From Epiperipatus broadwayi (taxonomy: Eukaryota; Onychophora; Udeonychophora; Euonychophora; Peripatidae), in assembly GCA_028023455.1 (NCBI GenBank), contig JAQFVV010000182.1, forward strand, positions 2,170,001 to 2,234,000: a DNA stretch of 64,000 bases. The letters run 5' to 3'. The notes beneath the pieces are model-generated. The model was not told the origin of the DNA and made no database searches. It was given only the letters and a program-made list of their open reading frames with translations. Position numbers and translations under genes: made by a program. Numbering within the stretch: the first letter of the stretch is position 1; each line of letters starts with the position of its first letter. This document shows, in pieces, positions 49,033 to 61,250 of the stretch.

Positions 49033-50376
49033 GATCATGTAAAATAAAACTACGTTATCAAATTTCAATAGAACCAATAACTTCAAAATAAAATTTTAAC
49101 ACAGTTATGCAATTATGATCAGCTAGAAGGGAACAAACATCGTAGAGATGGAAGGTTTACCATACTTCCCTAATGTCAAATCTGATTTTAAAGAAAAGCA
49201 ATTGCTATTTGTCGGTAATAAACATCAAATCAGAATGAATTACTACAAACCAAAGGAAATCCTTAGGAGAAAATTATTATCGTAAATGAAATTCGAACAG
49301 CATTCGAACATTGAACAATCTATTTTGGAAATGAAGAAAGAAAGGATCCCTAAAATAAAAAAATTATTTCATTAGTCAGTATGAATTGTTTCAAAATTAA
49401 TCGTAGACTCGATTACCCAAGATTAATATCACATATATATATATGTTGTTTTTTTTGTATATATTTTTTTATTTTCTTTCTTTTGATAATGGGGCAAGCT
49501 TCATTTAATTATAAGCTAAAGTTGGTGATAATTTTCGATTATTAATAAAACATAAAAATAAAAATCCCAAGTTAACAACCATTGTGACTATCTATAGATT
49601 AAAAAGGATAAGTCTCATTACTTTACTTAACTTTAGATATACACTACTACAAATTATAACATTCTATTACAAATGTTATTTGTTTATTGTAATTGATATA
49701 TTAGTTAAATTTTTTTTTATATATTCAGAATGAATGATTAATAGTTATGTATAAGTGATCTATTCTATTATATTTTAACATCGTCAAGAATAGACTTTTA
49801 AGATAAAAGATAATATTCATAATTTATATCTTTGCAGTATTATCTCATGGGGATAGGAAAGTCAATCATAATACATAGGTCACTATTTGAATGAAGAGCC
49901 AAATTTGTTTTGTGTTAGAATACTGAATTAGTACATTTGAATAATGAATGATCATCCCTCATAAGAATATATTTATATATTATATAGTTTACTATATAAT
50001 AGAAATGTAAAAACAAAAATATGATCATGCTTTTTCTATTTTCATTTTTTTTTTTTATGGTTATATAATTCATTTATGTTAAATTGAATTGCATATACAG
50101 TTATTGATGTGATCTTATTGAGCAGTAGTTATAATTATATTTGTGATTGTTTATCTATTTTTCAATTCATCATATCCCACAAACCATATATATATAATTG
50201 GTATGCAAGCAAAATGTAATCATACCCCTGAATTAAAATTCACGTGTTCTTCCTGAGTTCGAATTCTATGGAATAGAGAGAGTACATTAGAGGGTATGTA
50301 GAAATAAGTAGATGAAATAAATTTTCTAATTGTTTTACTATAACAATTTCATAATCATATTGATGGAACAATTTAT
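49033..50376. other. AT-rich DNA, nothing recognised
   Basis: No gene. GAGTTCGAATTCTATGG near 50257 resembles a pol III B box, but no A box or tRNA fold accompanies it. Confidence 0.45.
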
Positions 50377-50600
50377 GTCATCCTGTTGTCCATGACATTT
50401 GATGACTGGGTTATTTTGTCTGTGTATACACATGTTCAATCTATCATAAATGTCCATCCCAATCATATGTGCTATATCAGAAACTAAAGTCATCCTGTTG
50501 TCCATGACATTTGATGACTGGGTTATTTTGTCTGTCTATATACATGTTTAATCTATCATAAATGTCCATCCCAATCATATGTGCTATATCAGAAACTAAA
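50377..50600. repeat. 112-bp tandem duplication
   Basis: Units 50377-50488 and 50489-50600 are nearly identical (GTCATCCTGTTGTCCATGAC ... TATATCAGAAACTAAA), with a few substitutions in the centre. Recent. Confidence 0.92.
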
Positions 50601-50978
50601 GAGTTATCAAATGAGGATTTATTAACCTCGTCCCGTTACAGTACATATTGCAAAAAAAAAAAAGCCTTACATATTGATTACAATATGCAAATACAGCATG
50701 CATTATATACATTTTTTTTTTTTAAATGTCAATATTTTTTCTTGAATGCAGTTAGATTTTGATAATGTATAGTATGCTAATTTTGTTAATCTTACACTAA
50801 TGATAAATAACAAGTCTTTATGATGAAGATTAAAATTTTTTTAAAATTCTAAATAATTTAATGTAAGTAATATAATATAGTAGTACAAATTTAAAACTCA
50901 TAAAACTTCAGTATGGATTTTTTTTTTTTAGTGCAACGAGTAACAGTTGCGTAGAAGAACACAGAATAATAGTAACTG

Positions 50979-51217
50979 CTAGTTTTTTTTATCATTTTCT
51001 GGTCCATTTTGCTTTTGTTTTGGACAATTATAAGTTCCATTTTTTGTAGTGATTCTGTTTAGAAATTTATAGCTACATACATTTTCATCTAAAATCATAG
51101 CAGCAATTAATATGACCATGAAAACCGAAGTGAATATTTTACGTCTTTGATTGGTAAGAGAAGGAAATTGTGACGTCTGTTCTTCTATGGGTTTATCCAT
51201 GTTCATCATTGGCACTA
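50979..51217 (-). CDS. Possible 3' exon of a small single-pass membrane protein
   Basis: A minus-strand acceptor-like run TTTTGCCTTTGTTTTTAG precedes an open stretch ending at 50979. Starting at the cluster of Met codons it reads MNMDKPIEEQTSQF, then KIFTSVFMVILIAAMIL. This hydrophobic span is followed by a Cys-containing tail with an NGT glycosylation-type site and a charged end. Predicted length is about 75 residues from the first Met. The block is less AT-biased than its surroundings, which supports coding. However, no upstream exon, polyadenylation signal or family match was found. Confidence 0.25.
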
Positions 51218-51514
51218 CTTCTAAAAACAAAGGCAAAATAGAACAAGAGTACTCAGACCATTGTAGGTGCATCCAAACTTTCCAAAATTACTAAATCGCA
51301 GCATCCCATATGAAAAGAAAATGTCAATTCTAAATTTTTCCTCCAGAAATCCACAGCCATCAATATCAATCTTCCAAAAAAACCTCAAGATCATGAAAGG
51401 ATTTAAAGACAATGATTGATCTTAGAATGAGCAATTGATGATTCAGAAAAATGTATAGTTATGATTGATGTATGGATCATGGAAAGAACAACATTAAGCT
51501 AAGTGTTTTTTTAA

Positions 51515-53330
51515 CATCATCATCAACCATTATCAATCCACTGCAGGATGAAGGTCTCTCCAAGTTCAATGCATCTTATGCCTTTAGTTTCTCTTCTCCA
51601 CGTCACCCTGCACACTTTATTTCATCCATCCATCTCACATGTGGTCTCTTTCTGGGTCTTTTACAATCTCATGGAATCCAGTTTAAGATTTCAATTGTCC
51701 ATCTATTATCTATTCTAGCAATATGTCTAGCCCGACTCCATTTTAGTCTTAAATTTTTTCAATGAGGTCAGTAACACTTGTTTGTTTTCTTACCCATATA
51801 TTGTGTTTTCGATCTCTTGTTGTTATTTCTAATATGCATCTCCATACTTTTTTGAGTGGTCTGAAGTCTCTCTCATGCTCTTCTACTAAGTGTCCAAGTC
51901 TCAGATCCATAAGTAAGAACTGGTAAAACACATTTATTAAGAACCTTTTTAAACACACAGGCATATTTCCTTTTAGTATCAAATTATTTTTACCAAAAGC
52001 ATTCCAACCAAGTTTAATTCTATGATTAATTTCATCCATTATGTTTCCATCTGTATTAATAATCTGACCAAGGTATGTGTATCTGCTAACTTCTTCTAAC
52101 TTATCATAATCAATCTTTATTTTTATATTTTGGGAAAACCATTGAACATTAGTTAATCTTTTTAACATTTATCTTTAGTCCTATTTTCCTACTTTCATTT
52201 GATAATTCCTGAAACATTTCCTGCAGCTCTAAAGCATTATTTGCAAAATCTAAATGATTTAAATAATCTCCATTTACTTTCACTCCTTTAGCTTCCCATT
52301 TTAATAACCCAAAATACTTCTTGCAGCACTGCTATAAAAAGTTTTGGAGATATGGAATCACCCTGTTCTCAATGTTGATTTTCCTAGTATCATTATGTAA
52401 TCTAATTGTTGCTGTTGCATTTTTATAAATATTCTTTAAAATATGACAATATCCTGGACCTATATCTTGATGATCCAATGCTTTAATCACTGAAGAAATG
52501 TTTATAGAATCAAATGCATTTTCATAATCTACAAATCCAGAGCATAATGGTAACTCATATTCATTTGTCCTTTCTATAACTTCTCTCAATACCTGGATAT
52601 GATCTATTATACTAAAACCACTTTTAAATCCAATTTGTTCTCTTGGTTGGTGGAAATCCAATGTTCTCTGTAGATGAGTTGTAATTATCTTCGTAAAATT
52701 TTTTGTATAAAACTGATATTTCTAATATCTTTTTTGTCACTGTTTTTAAATATTAATATTAATACTGCATTCTTCCAATCATCACTTGCTTCTTTTAATA
52801 TATCAATTATAATTCCATCAATACCTGGAGCCTTTTCTTTCTTCATAAATTTAATTCCATGTCTTCATTTAAAATTCTGGCCAATTCGGAAGATATAATA
52901 GATATAGGAGATACTGTTTTTTATTACTATATAATTCTTGATAGAAGTCTTCTACCCATTTCATGATGTCATCTTTCTTTTTAGTAATAATTCCATCTTT
53001 TTTTTTTATTGCAGATATAAATTTCCTACTACTACCAAAATATTGTTTTACACTCTTGAGACTTTTGTTCTCTTCTACAGCTTTCTTTGCTAGTTCACAG
53101 TTATACTTACTTTTAACATTTTCAACTCTTTTCTGCACCATTTTACAAAACTCGAGGCATTCAATTCTTTTTAATGCATCATTTTTGTACATCTTCATAT
53201 TCCTTCTTTTTTTCATAAATTCTCTTCTCAATAGAAAGTTTATTGGTCAATTGCTGCTTTTTTCTACCAGCTATTTGTTGCAATTTTTAAAAGTGTGTCA
53301 GTTATTTTTTTAATAATTTCATTCAAATCC
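51515..53330 (-). mobile_element. RTE-like LINE, second copy, 5'-truncated and internally deleted
   Basis: Collinear with the 3' two thirds of the element at 6.9-9.6 kb. From the minus-strand 5' side it has a linker fragment (about 53320-52870), RT motifs (LREVIERTNEYELPL, FVDYENAFDSINISS in 52661-52332), and a C-terminal domain (GQIINTDGNIMDEINHRI, then RNIWV-like HNIWVRKQTSVTDL in 52168-51749). It ends with a short TGATGATG tail at 51515. Relative to copy 1 it lacks motif-B codons near 52365, about 85 bp near 52730, and 21 bp that remove the catalytic Asp pair near 52241. Confidence 0.88.
51749..52661 (-). pseudogene. RTE reverse transcriptase remnant lacking catalytic Asp pair
   Basis: The minus-strand text near 52241-52252 reads LDFA then NNALELQ. 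Copy 1 (7630-7660) has LDFADDVVVFANNALELQ, so seven codons are gone, including the two Asp of motif C. The deletion is bounded in copy 1 by two TTTGCA hexamers, one of which is retained. Motif A Asp (FVDYENAFD) remains. The GVRQGDS block is also disrupted (ENRVIPYLQ). The enzyme would be inactive regardless of frameshifts. Confidence 0.85.
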
Positions 53331-53792
53331 GAATCATACATACACATTTTAAATGCATACTTGCATAATACACATAGCACAATTTACATTAGTAAATAAT
53401 GTGCACTAAGAGTGTTTTTTAATTACTATATATTGTAATGGATGGGGAAAAGTCTGGAGACTAGGATATAATGTAGATGTAACAGTCTGGAAACTATGGT
53501 TCAATGCGCCACGATTGGTTGCCCCAAATGACATGGTCTACAGAGTTCTACCAGGCTGGGAAAGGGAAAAAGTCGCATCTACCTATGGTCGGATTTTGGG
53601 TCTTTGTGTAGGATGCTGATGAAAACTTGATGAAATGCCTAACCAATGATTGCATGTACTTCTAATTGACTAGCTCTATACCTATTTATTAATATCATGT
53701 ACAATCTAGGTTAGTTCATCCACCGCTCACCCCTTTCCGATTCCGTTATGCCCTAATATTCGAGCCCAGGGAGAATATTGTCTTTGACTCCC
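53331..53792. other. GC-richer non-coding stretch
   Basis: Between 53440 and 53790 the base composition is less AT-rich and the text non-repetitive (for example GCGCCACGATTGGTTGCCCC). There is no open frame worth claiming and no match to other parts of the window. An old repeat or regulatory patch is possible. Confidence 0.35.
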
Positions 53793-54423
53793 TTAACCTT
53801 TTCACTTTCAAGCAGCCATATTGAATATTTAAAAAAATTATGCTAACCGACAAATTTTATTATAACTTTAAGTTTTATTAATAAAAAATGACATAATAAA
53901 TATTGTTTTAAAGATTAAACACCAAAGAATGTAATTCAAAGTAATAAAAAAAAGAATAAAAGATAATATTTCTAATAATTATTTTCATATTATTTCATAA
54001 ATCCTAAATTATCATGCATACAACTTAAATTATATTTTTGTTAGTAGTTAGTTGGATTCATCATTAAATTTCTAAAAAATTAGTATATAATAACACTTAC
54101 CTAAGGTAATCCATCACTTGAAAACTTCATAGAATAAAGACATTAGTACCTATCAATTTTCTCAGTAGCCCTTTAAAATGTATTTCCATACTGGGGTTTG
54201 CAATGTATAAATCATTCCTAGTATCATTCCTTATAACAAGTAGATAACATTGATCAATAATTAGTGTAATTTGAAAAATATAATAAAGAACTTCAATATA
54301 GTTTGTAATTTATTAAAAAGTACTACTAAACTAGTCACTATATATATAAAATAATAAAATAAAATAAAAAATGAATGAAATACTAAATTTATTATAGAGT
54401 TAAGCTTGAGATACATTTGTTTG

Positions 54424-54990
54424 TAGTTTATATATATACTGTCAAAACTGTTAGTTTTAGCATTTGCCTATTTTTTTACTATTATTAAAATGCAGACAAA
54501 AACTTATAGAAAAATCTAAATCAGGTCATTATATTTCCAAAATATATTTATTTTTGTCTTGTATCAATTAATTCAAATATTCACCCAAATTCACATCATA
54601 TGAAAAAATGCAGATAATTCAATATATAAATGTACACAATCACAAGCTTTTTTTTTTATTATGTTAGTTTCAATAGTATTTTGTTCGTATATATATATAT
54701 ATGAATAAAATAATTAAAAAATATGCAGCTTTGAAATTTATATTGCAATAGTCTATAATCGGTCTAAGTTTATATATTGTCAAAATCGTTACTTTTAATG
54801 TTTGCGTATTTTTTACTATTATTAAAATGCAGCCAAAAAAATTATAGAAAATTCTAAATCAGGTCATTATATTTCCAAAATATATATATTTTTGTCTCGT
54901 ATCAATTAATTCAAATACTCCACCACTCAAGCTCACATTATAGAAAAATGTGCATGATCTTTTTTTTTTTTATGTTAGTTTCAATAATCA
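54424..54990. repeat. Tandem duplication within the TTAA-flanked element
   Basis: Blocks 54424-54680 and 54768-54990 share GTCAAAA.TGTTA, ACTATTATTAAAATGCAG, AATCAGGTCATTATATTTCC and TATGTTAGTTTCAATA in order, with many substitutions, so the duplication is not recent. Confidence 0.8.
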
Positions 54991-55030
54991 TTTTTTTGTT
55001 TTTTTATAGCAAATATATATATAAAAAAAC

Positions 55031-55101
55031 AATAATTAAAAAATATATAACAAAATAATAATTAAAAAACATATAATAAAATAATAATTAAAAAAATATA
55101 G
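55031..55101. repeat. 26-bp short tandem repeat
   Basis: About 2.7 units of AATAATTAAAAAATATATAA plus six more bases, in a pure A/T context. Confidence 0.7.
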
Positions 55102-55458
55102 AAAAATAAAAATACCATTTAGCCTCCATAACATTTTCTTCAAAATACAATGGAAAAAGTAAAACTTTTTGCCAATATATTTTTCACGCTGAACTCTTTT
55201 CCAGTAACTATCAAAAAAATGAGAGAAGGACAAAAAAATTTAATCTACTCGATCACAAAAATTATCATAAAATTTTTATTTTTTATCATAGAAAAATAAG
55301 ATTTACCTTTTTGAAAAGTAGAGAGGTAGCTGCAAATGAAGATCTAAAAAGTGCATGTGTAGCCTGCATAGATTTCCGTTAATCTTAACCTCAACCTGGA
55401 TGTTTATAATTTGAAAATCATTGCCTGCATTGTGCGGGCATAAACACGAAGAGGTTAA

Positions 55459-58008
55459 CAGGTATGATCAGATACACAAAGCAACTTCTGCATCTCTGTG
55501 TAGGTTACAACTAGCATTGAAAACATTTAATTCACCATAAAACTTATATGAAAATGAAATAGGTGTATGCATATTACGATTATTGGTGGACTGTTGAATG
55601 CCATGACAGCTCAATAAACCAGAGACCGGAATAATGTAAACTATTTAACATTTATTAACAATGATAAATGAACTTAGAAATAAAGTATTTTAAACAATAA
55701 TAATAATCAAATTATATATATATGTCAAATATGAATCTCTACCATTCAATCAGTTAATAATTCTATAGATCCATACCCTTTTACCCTATGGTAGAAATCC
55801 ATTTATGACAATCATTATTTACACAGTCATGAAATATACAAAAATAATAAATGAATATTAATGGTTTAAAAGGATTGCGATTCTGACTTACTAAATTAAA
55901 CATCTATTGTCTTATTTGATGATAATATTGCGATTTATTCCTGCAGAAGCGATCTATTTGATTTAAGTCTCCCCAATCTAAGTTTGAATACATATATGAT
56001 AGATAAAAGAATTTATACTAGTTAATTAGTCATTCACACCGAAATAACATATAACAATGGTCAATCAACAATATATAACATATAAGATGAATTCTGTAAT
56101 TTACCAAGTATTGTAATTTAATCTGTGTAAAAATAGATGGGAATCTTATCTCAATATATACATAGATAACCTGATGTTAAGCAGCTAGGAAATCCAATGA
56201 GCTAACCTAGATTTTATTTACAATTATGAAAAAGAAAATAACTAAGTTAACCATCCCCCCATTTCTTTTCTGCTAACTCTAAAAATGAAATTTTTCACAG
56301 CATAAACTGAAGTTTCCCATCGGAGTACGAAAATAAAAGAACAATCAAACAAAATTTACAATATTAATCTCTTGATCAAAAATGATAATTGAGACAAGTC
56401 CTAGTAGTAGTAGTTTATGATGTTTAGGCATAGTAATTTCCAATAAACAGTTTGGCTCACTAAATCATTTTCATTAGCAAAGGATTGCTCACGCAGTGGT
56501 GCTGTTTAAAATAAACACATCGATCCTTAGCTGCTTCATCTCTAAATATTCCTGTACATGCTTCTTTTTGAACCGCAGGCATCTTCCTGGGTGTTATAAT
56601 AAAGTAGAAAAAAAAAGTTTTATGCAAACATGTTAGGGAAGAAAACGATCACACCATAGCACGTTTTCCTTTGCCCCATTTGCATCTCAAAACATTAGAT
56701 AACTATTTATAATCATAAATCATTTTTTATATATAGAAGAATTTTTATATATATACGTTAAAGGAATTATTCCATATTTGCTTTAACTATTAGCAGAATT
56801 AGCTTTCGTTTTCTGACAAGATTTAAAGTGTCAAAATTCTTTCACTCACGATCAGAACATAATCTAATTATCACAAAAATCTATAAATCATGCTTAATTT
56901 TCATTTCATAACTCTTTCTGCTGAATTGGATAAATTTAAAATACAGCAATTGATTTAAAAACTCCTGTAATTCAAATAAAAGACTCCATTTTAGTGTTTG
57001 AAATTTTAACTCAATTGCTGTTAATTCATGATAGCAGATGCATTGTTGTCAAGAAGAAAGATTTTAAAAGATTTTTGCTTTTATACAGTCCATGCTTATG
57101 TCTCGCGGTACACTATGATCTTCATTTCTGGTTAGATTGATGTGGCTACCCATTGTCAAGTACATTTCATTAATAAAAAAATAAAATAATTAAATCATAG
57201 TTTTATTTTCATACTCTGTTTTCTAGCTACCTAACTTGACATCAGGTCGTCTCCAAATCACTTAACTTCAAATTATGTCACACTATTGTTCAGTTTAGAA
57301 TGTATAACAATCTATTAAAGCTTATCAAATAGTGTGTATATATATATTATCATTTCCTATAATATTTGTTGTACTAAATGATTCATTATAAAAACAATAA
57401 TTTATTACGACTTCTTTGATTAACTGCTAATGTAAATAAACATGTGTTGTACATATATATACATGTTGATAATAATTAAATAACCTTCCCATTATTAATG
57501 TAAGTTTCACAATGGACTTGATTTAATAAGTGGGCTAATCTTGGCAGGAATGGTTGAGTTGTAAGCTACCCCTTACAATATATAAGGTTCAAGTTGTTAC
57601 TTCACAGCTTATAATGTAATTTTTAGCTAGAGTAAAACCAGCCAATTTTTTTACCTATAACTACTTATTTTTTATGCAATATTCTTTATTAACAATGAGT
57701 TTTGGAGATTACCAATTGCCTTCGCTAAGCGGGGTAAAGGTGTACTTTAATATAATTCAAACTATTTTCTTTAATATGTGATGATGATGGCCACTACTCA
57801 TCCACTATTTGCAATACCTGGCTAGATCATGTAGAACATAAACTTCTCCCAATGATATGAACATGGAATAAATATGTAGACCAAGAAAGTATTAAATGTA
57901 AAGAAGTTAAAAATTATTTAAAGAAATAACCAAAACAACAATTTATTTACAAAATATAATTGTCAAACAAGATATAATGTTTTTTTCTCTAAACATGTTT
58001 ACATTATG
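55459..58008. other. Non-coding stretch, nothing supportable
   Basis: No gene recognised. A possible degenerate tRNA-derived SINE lies at 57536-57610 (GGCAGGAATGGTTGAG, then AAGGTTCAAGTTGTTAC, resembling pol III A and B boxes), but the match is loose and no second copy was seen. Confidence 0.4.
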
Positions 58009-58016
58009 GACTACAT

Positions 58017-60807
58017 CAGTGGTGGCCAAACGTTTAGACTTTGGGGGATTACTTTTTTGGTGAACGTGTATCTGAGGGCTACTACATTTTTTTTTCAAGG
58101 CTTCGAACCGGAAACTGGGAACAGCATTTTTACCAAATGAAAAAAAAAAAATGGTTCGAAGTCCTGTTTTTTTTAGAATGTACTTATGAATTGGTATTTT
58201 TTTTTTTTGTAGGGGCTTTTTAGATATTCACAAATATCGGTATCATTTTTAGAAGATACTTACAAATTGATGAATTTTTTTTCTATAAGATACGAATTGT
58301 CGAAGATATTTTACTATGACTACTATTAAATTACCTCAGCTTGCTTTAGTATTATAATTTGTCCATGTTGCTTTATAAAATATTTATTAAATTACAATTA
58401 TTGAATTACCTATAAATAATTATTTTCCAAACCTGGTCCTAAATTTTAAAAAAAATTCAAGTAAATATAGAGAGGGAAAAAAAAAAAAAATTATTGTTTT
58501 AGAATTTAATTAAAATAAATTAGATGCAAATTTTACAAACAAAAAAAAATTACAAAGTAAAAACAAATGTTTTTTTTATTATTTTGATGATACTTGCCAT
58601 TGCATAGTTTCAGCAAGTTTGTCAAAATTTGGCTTGTATGAATTTAAACTAATTCTTAAACATGATTCCAAATGTAGATCTGATAACTGTGATTTACGTT
58701 TAGTTTTTATTGCATTCATGCACCAAAAAAATGCATTGAAATATGCAGCAACTCTCCAAATATTTGGATATTTATCCTTGCTTATTAATGTCCAGAAGCT
58801 CTCATTTGAAGCCATTGATTTTAAATGTATATCACATTTACATTTAATATTTACTATTTTTTTTTCCAAGCCCTCTGAATCTGTATGCATAAATTCACTT
58901 AATGTCATAGCGATATCTTCGATATTGATGTTAACATTGAATGGATAAGACAAAAAACTAGCGATATCTTCAAGTTTGTCAAATTCTGCAAATCTTCCTT
59001 CAAATTTCTTTATGAGGAGTATTATATTTTCAACATATTTGCTGTAGATTAGATTCTTTGTATCTTTAGACTCGTCAGCTATATTTTTTAAATGTTTTAA
59101 TTCACAACGCTTCAGTTGCATTGCAAACATACTTACTTTTTTCTTGAATGACTTTAAAGTGCTTATCATAACTATTATTGTTTTATCTTTTCCTTGTTCT
59201 ATATATAAGATATTTAGTTTTTCTGTAATGTCACAGAAAAAGGTGAGGTCAAGAAGCCATTTTAAGTCATCAGTTCTGAATATGAATCACCTTTAGTTTC
59301 CAAAAAAATGATCTTACTTGTGGTAGAAGTTCTCTGAATCTGATTAAAAATTTTGCTCGACTTAACCATCTTAGGTCAGTATGTAATAACAATTTACTAT
59401 GTTCACTCTTCACATTCCTTTAGCAAATCCCAGAATTGACGATGTAACAAGCCTTTTGATCTTATTTTATTAACAATTTTCAAGGCAACACTCATAACAT
59501 GATTAAATTTCAATATTTTGAACACAAGTCTTGCTGATATATAATACAATGGTAATCCATAAAACTAGATAAATCGTTATTGTTTCTCCTCATCTTATCA
59601 CAAAAGTCAAAGCAAAAATGTAGAAAGATGTTGCAAAAACTGGCATATCAGATAACACTCCTAAATAAAGATAAGTGAGGTGAAGTTTGTAGATTACATT
59701 TCGTATTTCAGTTAATAAACAATAAAGCAGTCTCTGAAAACTGGTTTGTGTCTAATCAGCACTTTAGATCAATAAATAAAACTTTCATGCTTATTTTCTA
59801 GGCAGGCAACACAGTACTTATTTTTTTTTTTTTTTTGGAATATTGTGAAATTACTAAGAGCACAACTTGAGTAACCAGATATCAGAAGTTGTATTTTTAT
59901 TTATGAAAAATTATATAGTACACATGGACATTATGGCTATCTGCACAGATATGTAAGTGGAACACAGTTCTACAGCTCTAAATTTTACATCTTAATTGTC
60001 ATGTTTACATATATAACTGTGGTCACACATATATATCTAATTGGCTAAATTTTATTGCAATTTTTACTTAATATTTAGTTTTTTTTAATTATTAAAATCT
60101 GGACAAGAAAACATATAAAAGGAATATCATAAATGATTTTTTTTTCAACTATTTTTTTATAAAATAATAGCAAAAAAAAAATGCTTAAGAATGACTGAAA
60201 ATCTAGTAATGACGTTCAATTGTCAAAAGTCTAATTCATCAGAAAAAAGATTGTGCAGTAAAGATAATCTCTATATTTATGAGCAAAGTGCAGTAAAGAT
60301 AATCTATATTTATGAGCAAAGATGGCTTGTTAATTCTTTTTTTTTTTTTTTAAGACATTATAATTACTTTTACTTTTAAGAAATCATTAGCAAAAATTAT
60401 GAGAGAAGCTTAGTTTGTCAGCTGCACGATGATAAATCACGAATAATGCTTGAATCTGTTGATTAACCATTATTCTCCATTATAAAATTTTCGATGAACA
60501 TTAAACCGTAAGAATAACAAAAGTGGAAAAAAAAAAAGTTCTACTTAGAAAAATCATCATAAAATTTTTTTTATCGAATGATCCAAAGTATGCACGTGCA
60601 GTGTGTATGGTTTTCACATTATCATAAGTTGAAGCCAGGAATCGCTAATTAGAAAATACAAGCTCGTTTCCTTTTTTTATTTTTTATATTCAAATCAACT
60701 CTGAATTTATCACTATAATTTGTCAGTGTGCATGACAGCTTCGCAATCTACTTTTATAGCCCTTGCAGGCTACCAGTAAACCACAGGCGCAGTCTTGGAC
60801 ATGTCTG
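58017..60807 (-). mobile_element. hAT transposon with 8-bp target duplication
   Basis: The left end CAGTGGTGGCCAAACGTTT at 58017 pairs with the right end, which read inward from 60807 is CAGACATGTCCAAGACTG. The flanks are GACTACAT (58009-58016) and GACTATAT (60808-60815), an 8-bp target duplication with one later substitution. Length is 2791 bp. It carries a broken minus-strand transposase. About 250 bp of its right end plus flank are repeated at 62908-63165 as part of a tandem duplication. A fragment of the same family lies at 32495-32875. Confidence 0.88.
58579..59660 (-). pseudogene. hAT transposase, C-terminal half, broken
   Basis: The minus strand reads HRQFWDLLKEC-like sequence, EHSKLLLHTDLRWLSRAKFL, then IRFRELLPQVRSFFLETKG, WLLDLTFFCDITEKLNILY, and an open piece of 196 residues (59169-58579). 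That piece contains SNESFWTLISKDKYPNIW and MNAIKTKRKSQLSDLHLESC and ends KPNFDKLAETMQ. This is the order of hAT transposases related to the domesticated GTF2IRD2 tail, including the C-terminal dimerisation domain. The ATG at 59169 is internal to the ancestral protein. Stops and frameshifts upstream of it inactivate the gene. In life the protein binds the terminal repeats and cuts and pastes the element. Confidence 0.85.
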
Positions 60808-60854
60808 GACTATATCATAAGAATTTATGAATTTATGACAATTTTTTTATTATA

Positions 60855-61248
60855 TGTGATGCGATGTGACTTCTCCTTATATGGAATCAGGAATCTCAAC
60901 CACTATACCCAGAGAAACCTGTTAGCCACTTTACCTTTCTTTTCCATTCTCCATCCTAAGTTTTTCCCATATTCTTCTCTATCCTGTTCCATCCCATTTT
61001 CACAACATAATCTTTGTCAACTCCATGGCCTTTATTTCTAAATCCCCTTTATCTTTTTCCAAATTCAGCATAAAATCTAATAACTCACTTTCTGTATAAT
61101 AACATTATATTTATTCTTCCACAACTTCATTATTTGTACCCTTTCTGTTTTCAGGCATTTACATTCAATTAACAGATGCCTAATATTTTCTATGCCTGCC
61201 TTACACAACTTGCATACTAAATCACCCACATTTTTCCATTTGTGTTTA
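60855..61248 (-). mobile_element. LINE tail copy 3, distal part (split by TIR element)
   Basis: The minus-strand 3' end of the second LINE family starts with the tail GTCACATCGCATCACATAT (as complement near 60857). It runs through GTGGCTAACAGGTTTCTCTG and into the CCHC knuckle region, then is interrupted at 61249 by the TA-flanked element. The ORF continues at 62429. Confidence 0.82.
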
Positions 61249-61250
61249 TA

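Larger units (their letters stand above)
53797..55454. mobile_element. TTAA-flanked element, possibly piggyBac-like, non-autonomous
   Basis: TTAA occurs at both ends (53793-53796 and 55455-55458). The inner ends CCTTTTCACTTT and (as complement) CCTCTTCGTGTTT are imperfect inverted repeats, about 11 of 17 matching. A palindromic GCCTGCATTGTGCGGGC lies just inside the right end. TTAA target duplication is typical of piggyBac elements. No transposase is visible in the 1658-bp AT-rich interior, which contains a large tandem duplication. The weak end match means a chance TTAA pair cannot be excluded. Confidence 0.4.

Noticed and set aside
54095-54130. Minus-strand 5' splice site (TTAG|GTAAGT) as evidence of an exon
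   Set aside because: It lies within the TTAA-flanked element, with no acceptor or open frame of note upstream.
57536-57610. tRNA gene or tRNA-derived SINE
   Set aside because: A- and B-box-like phrases are present, but no cloverleaf can be drawn and no second copy was seen.
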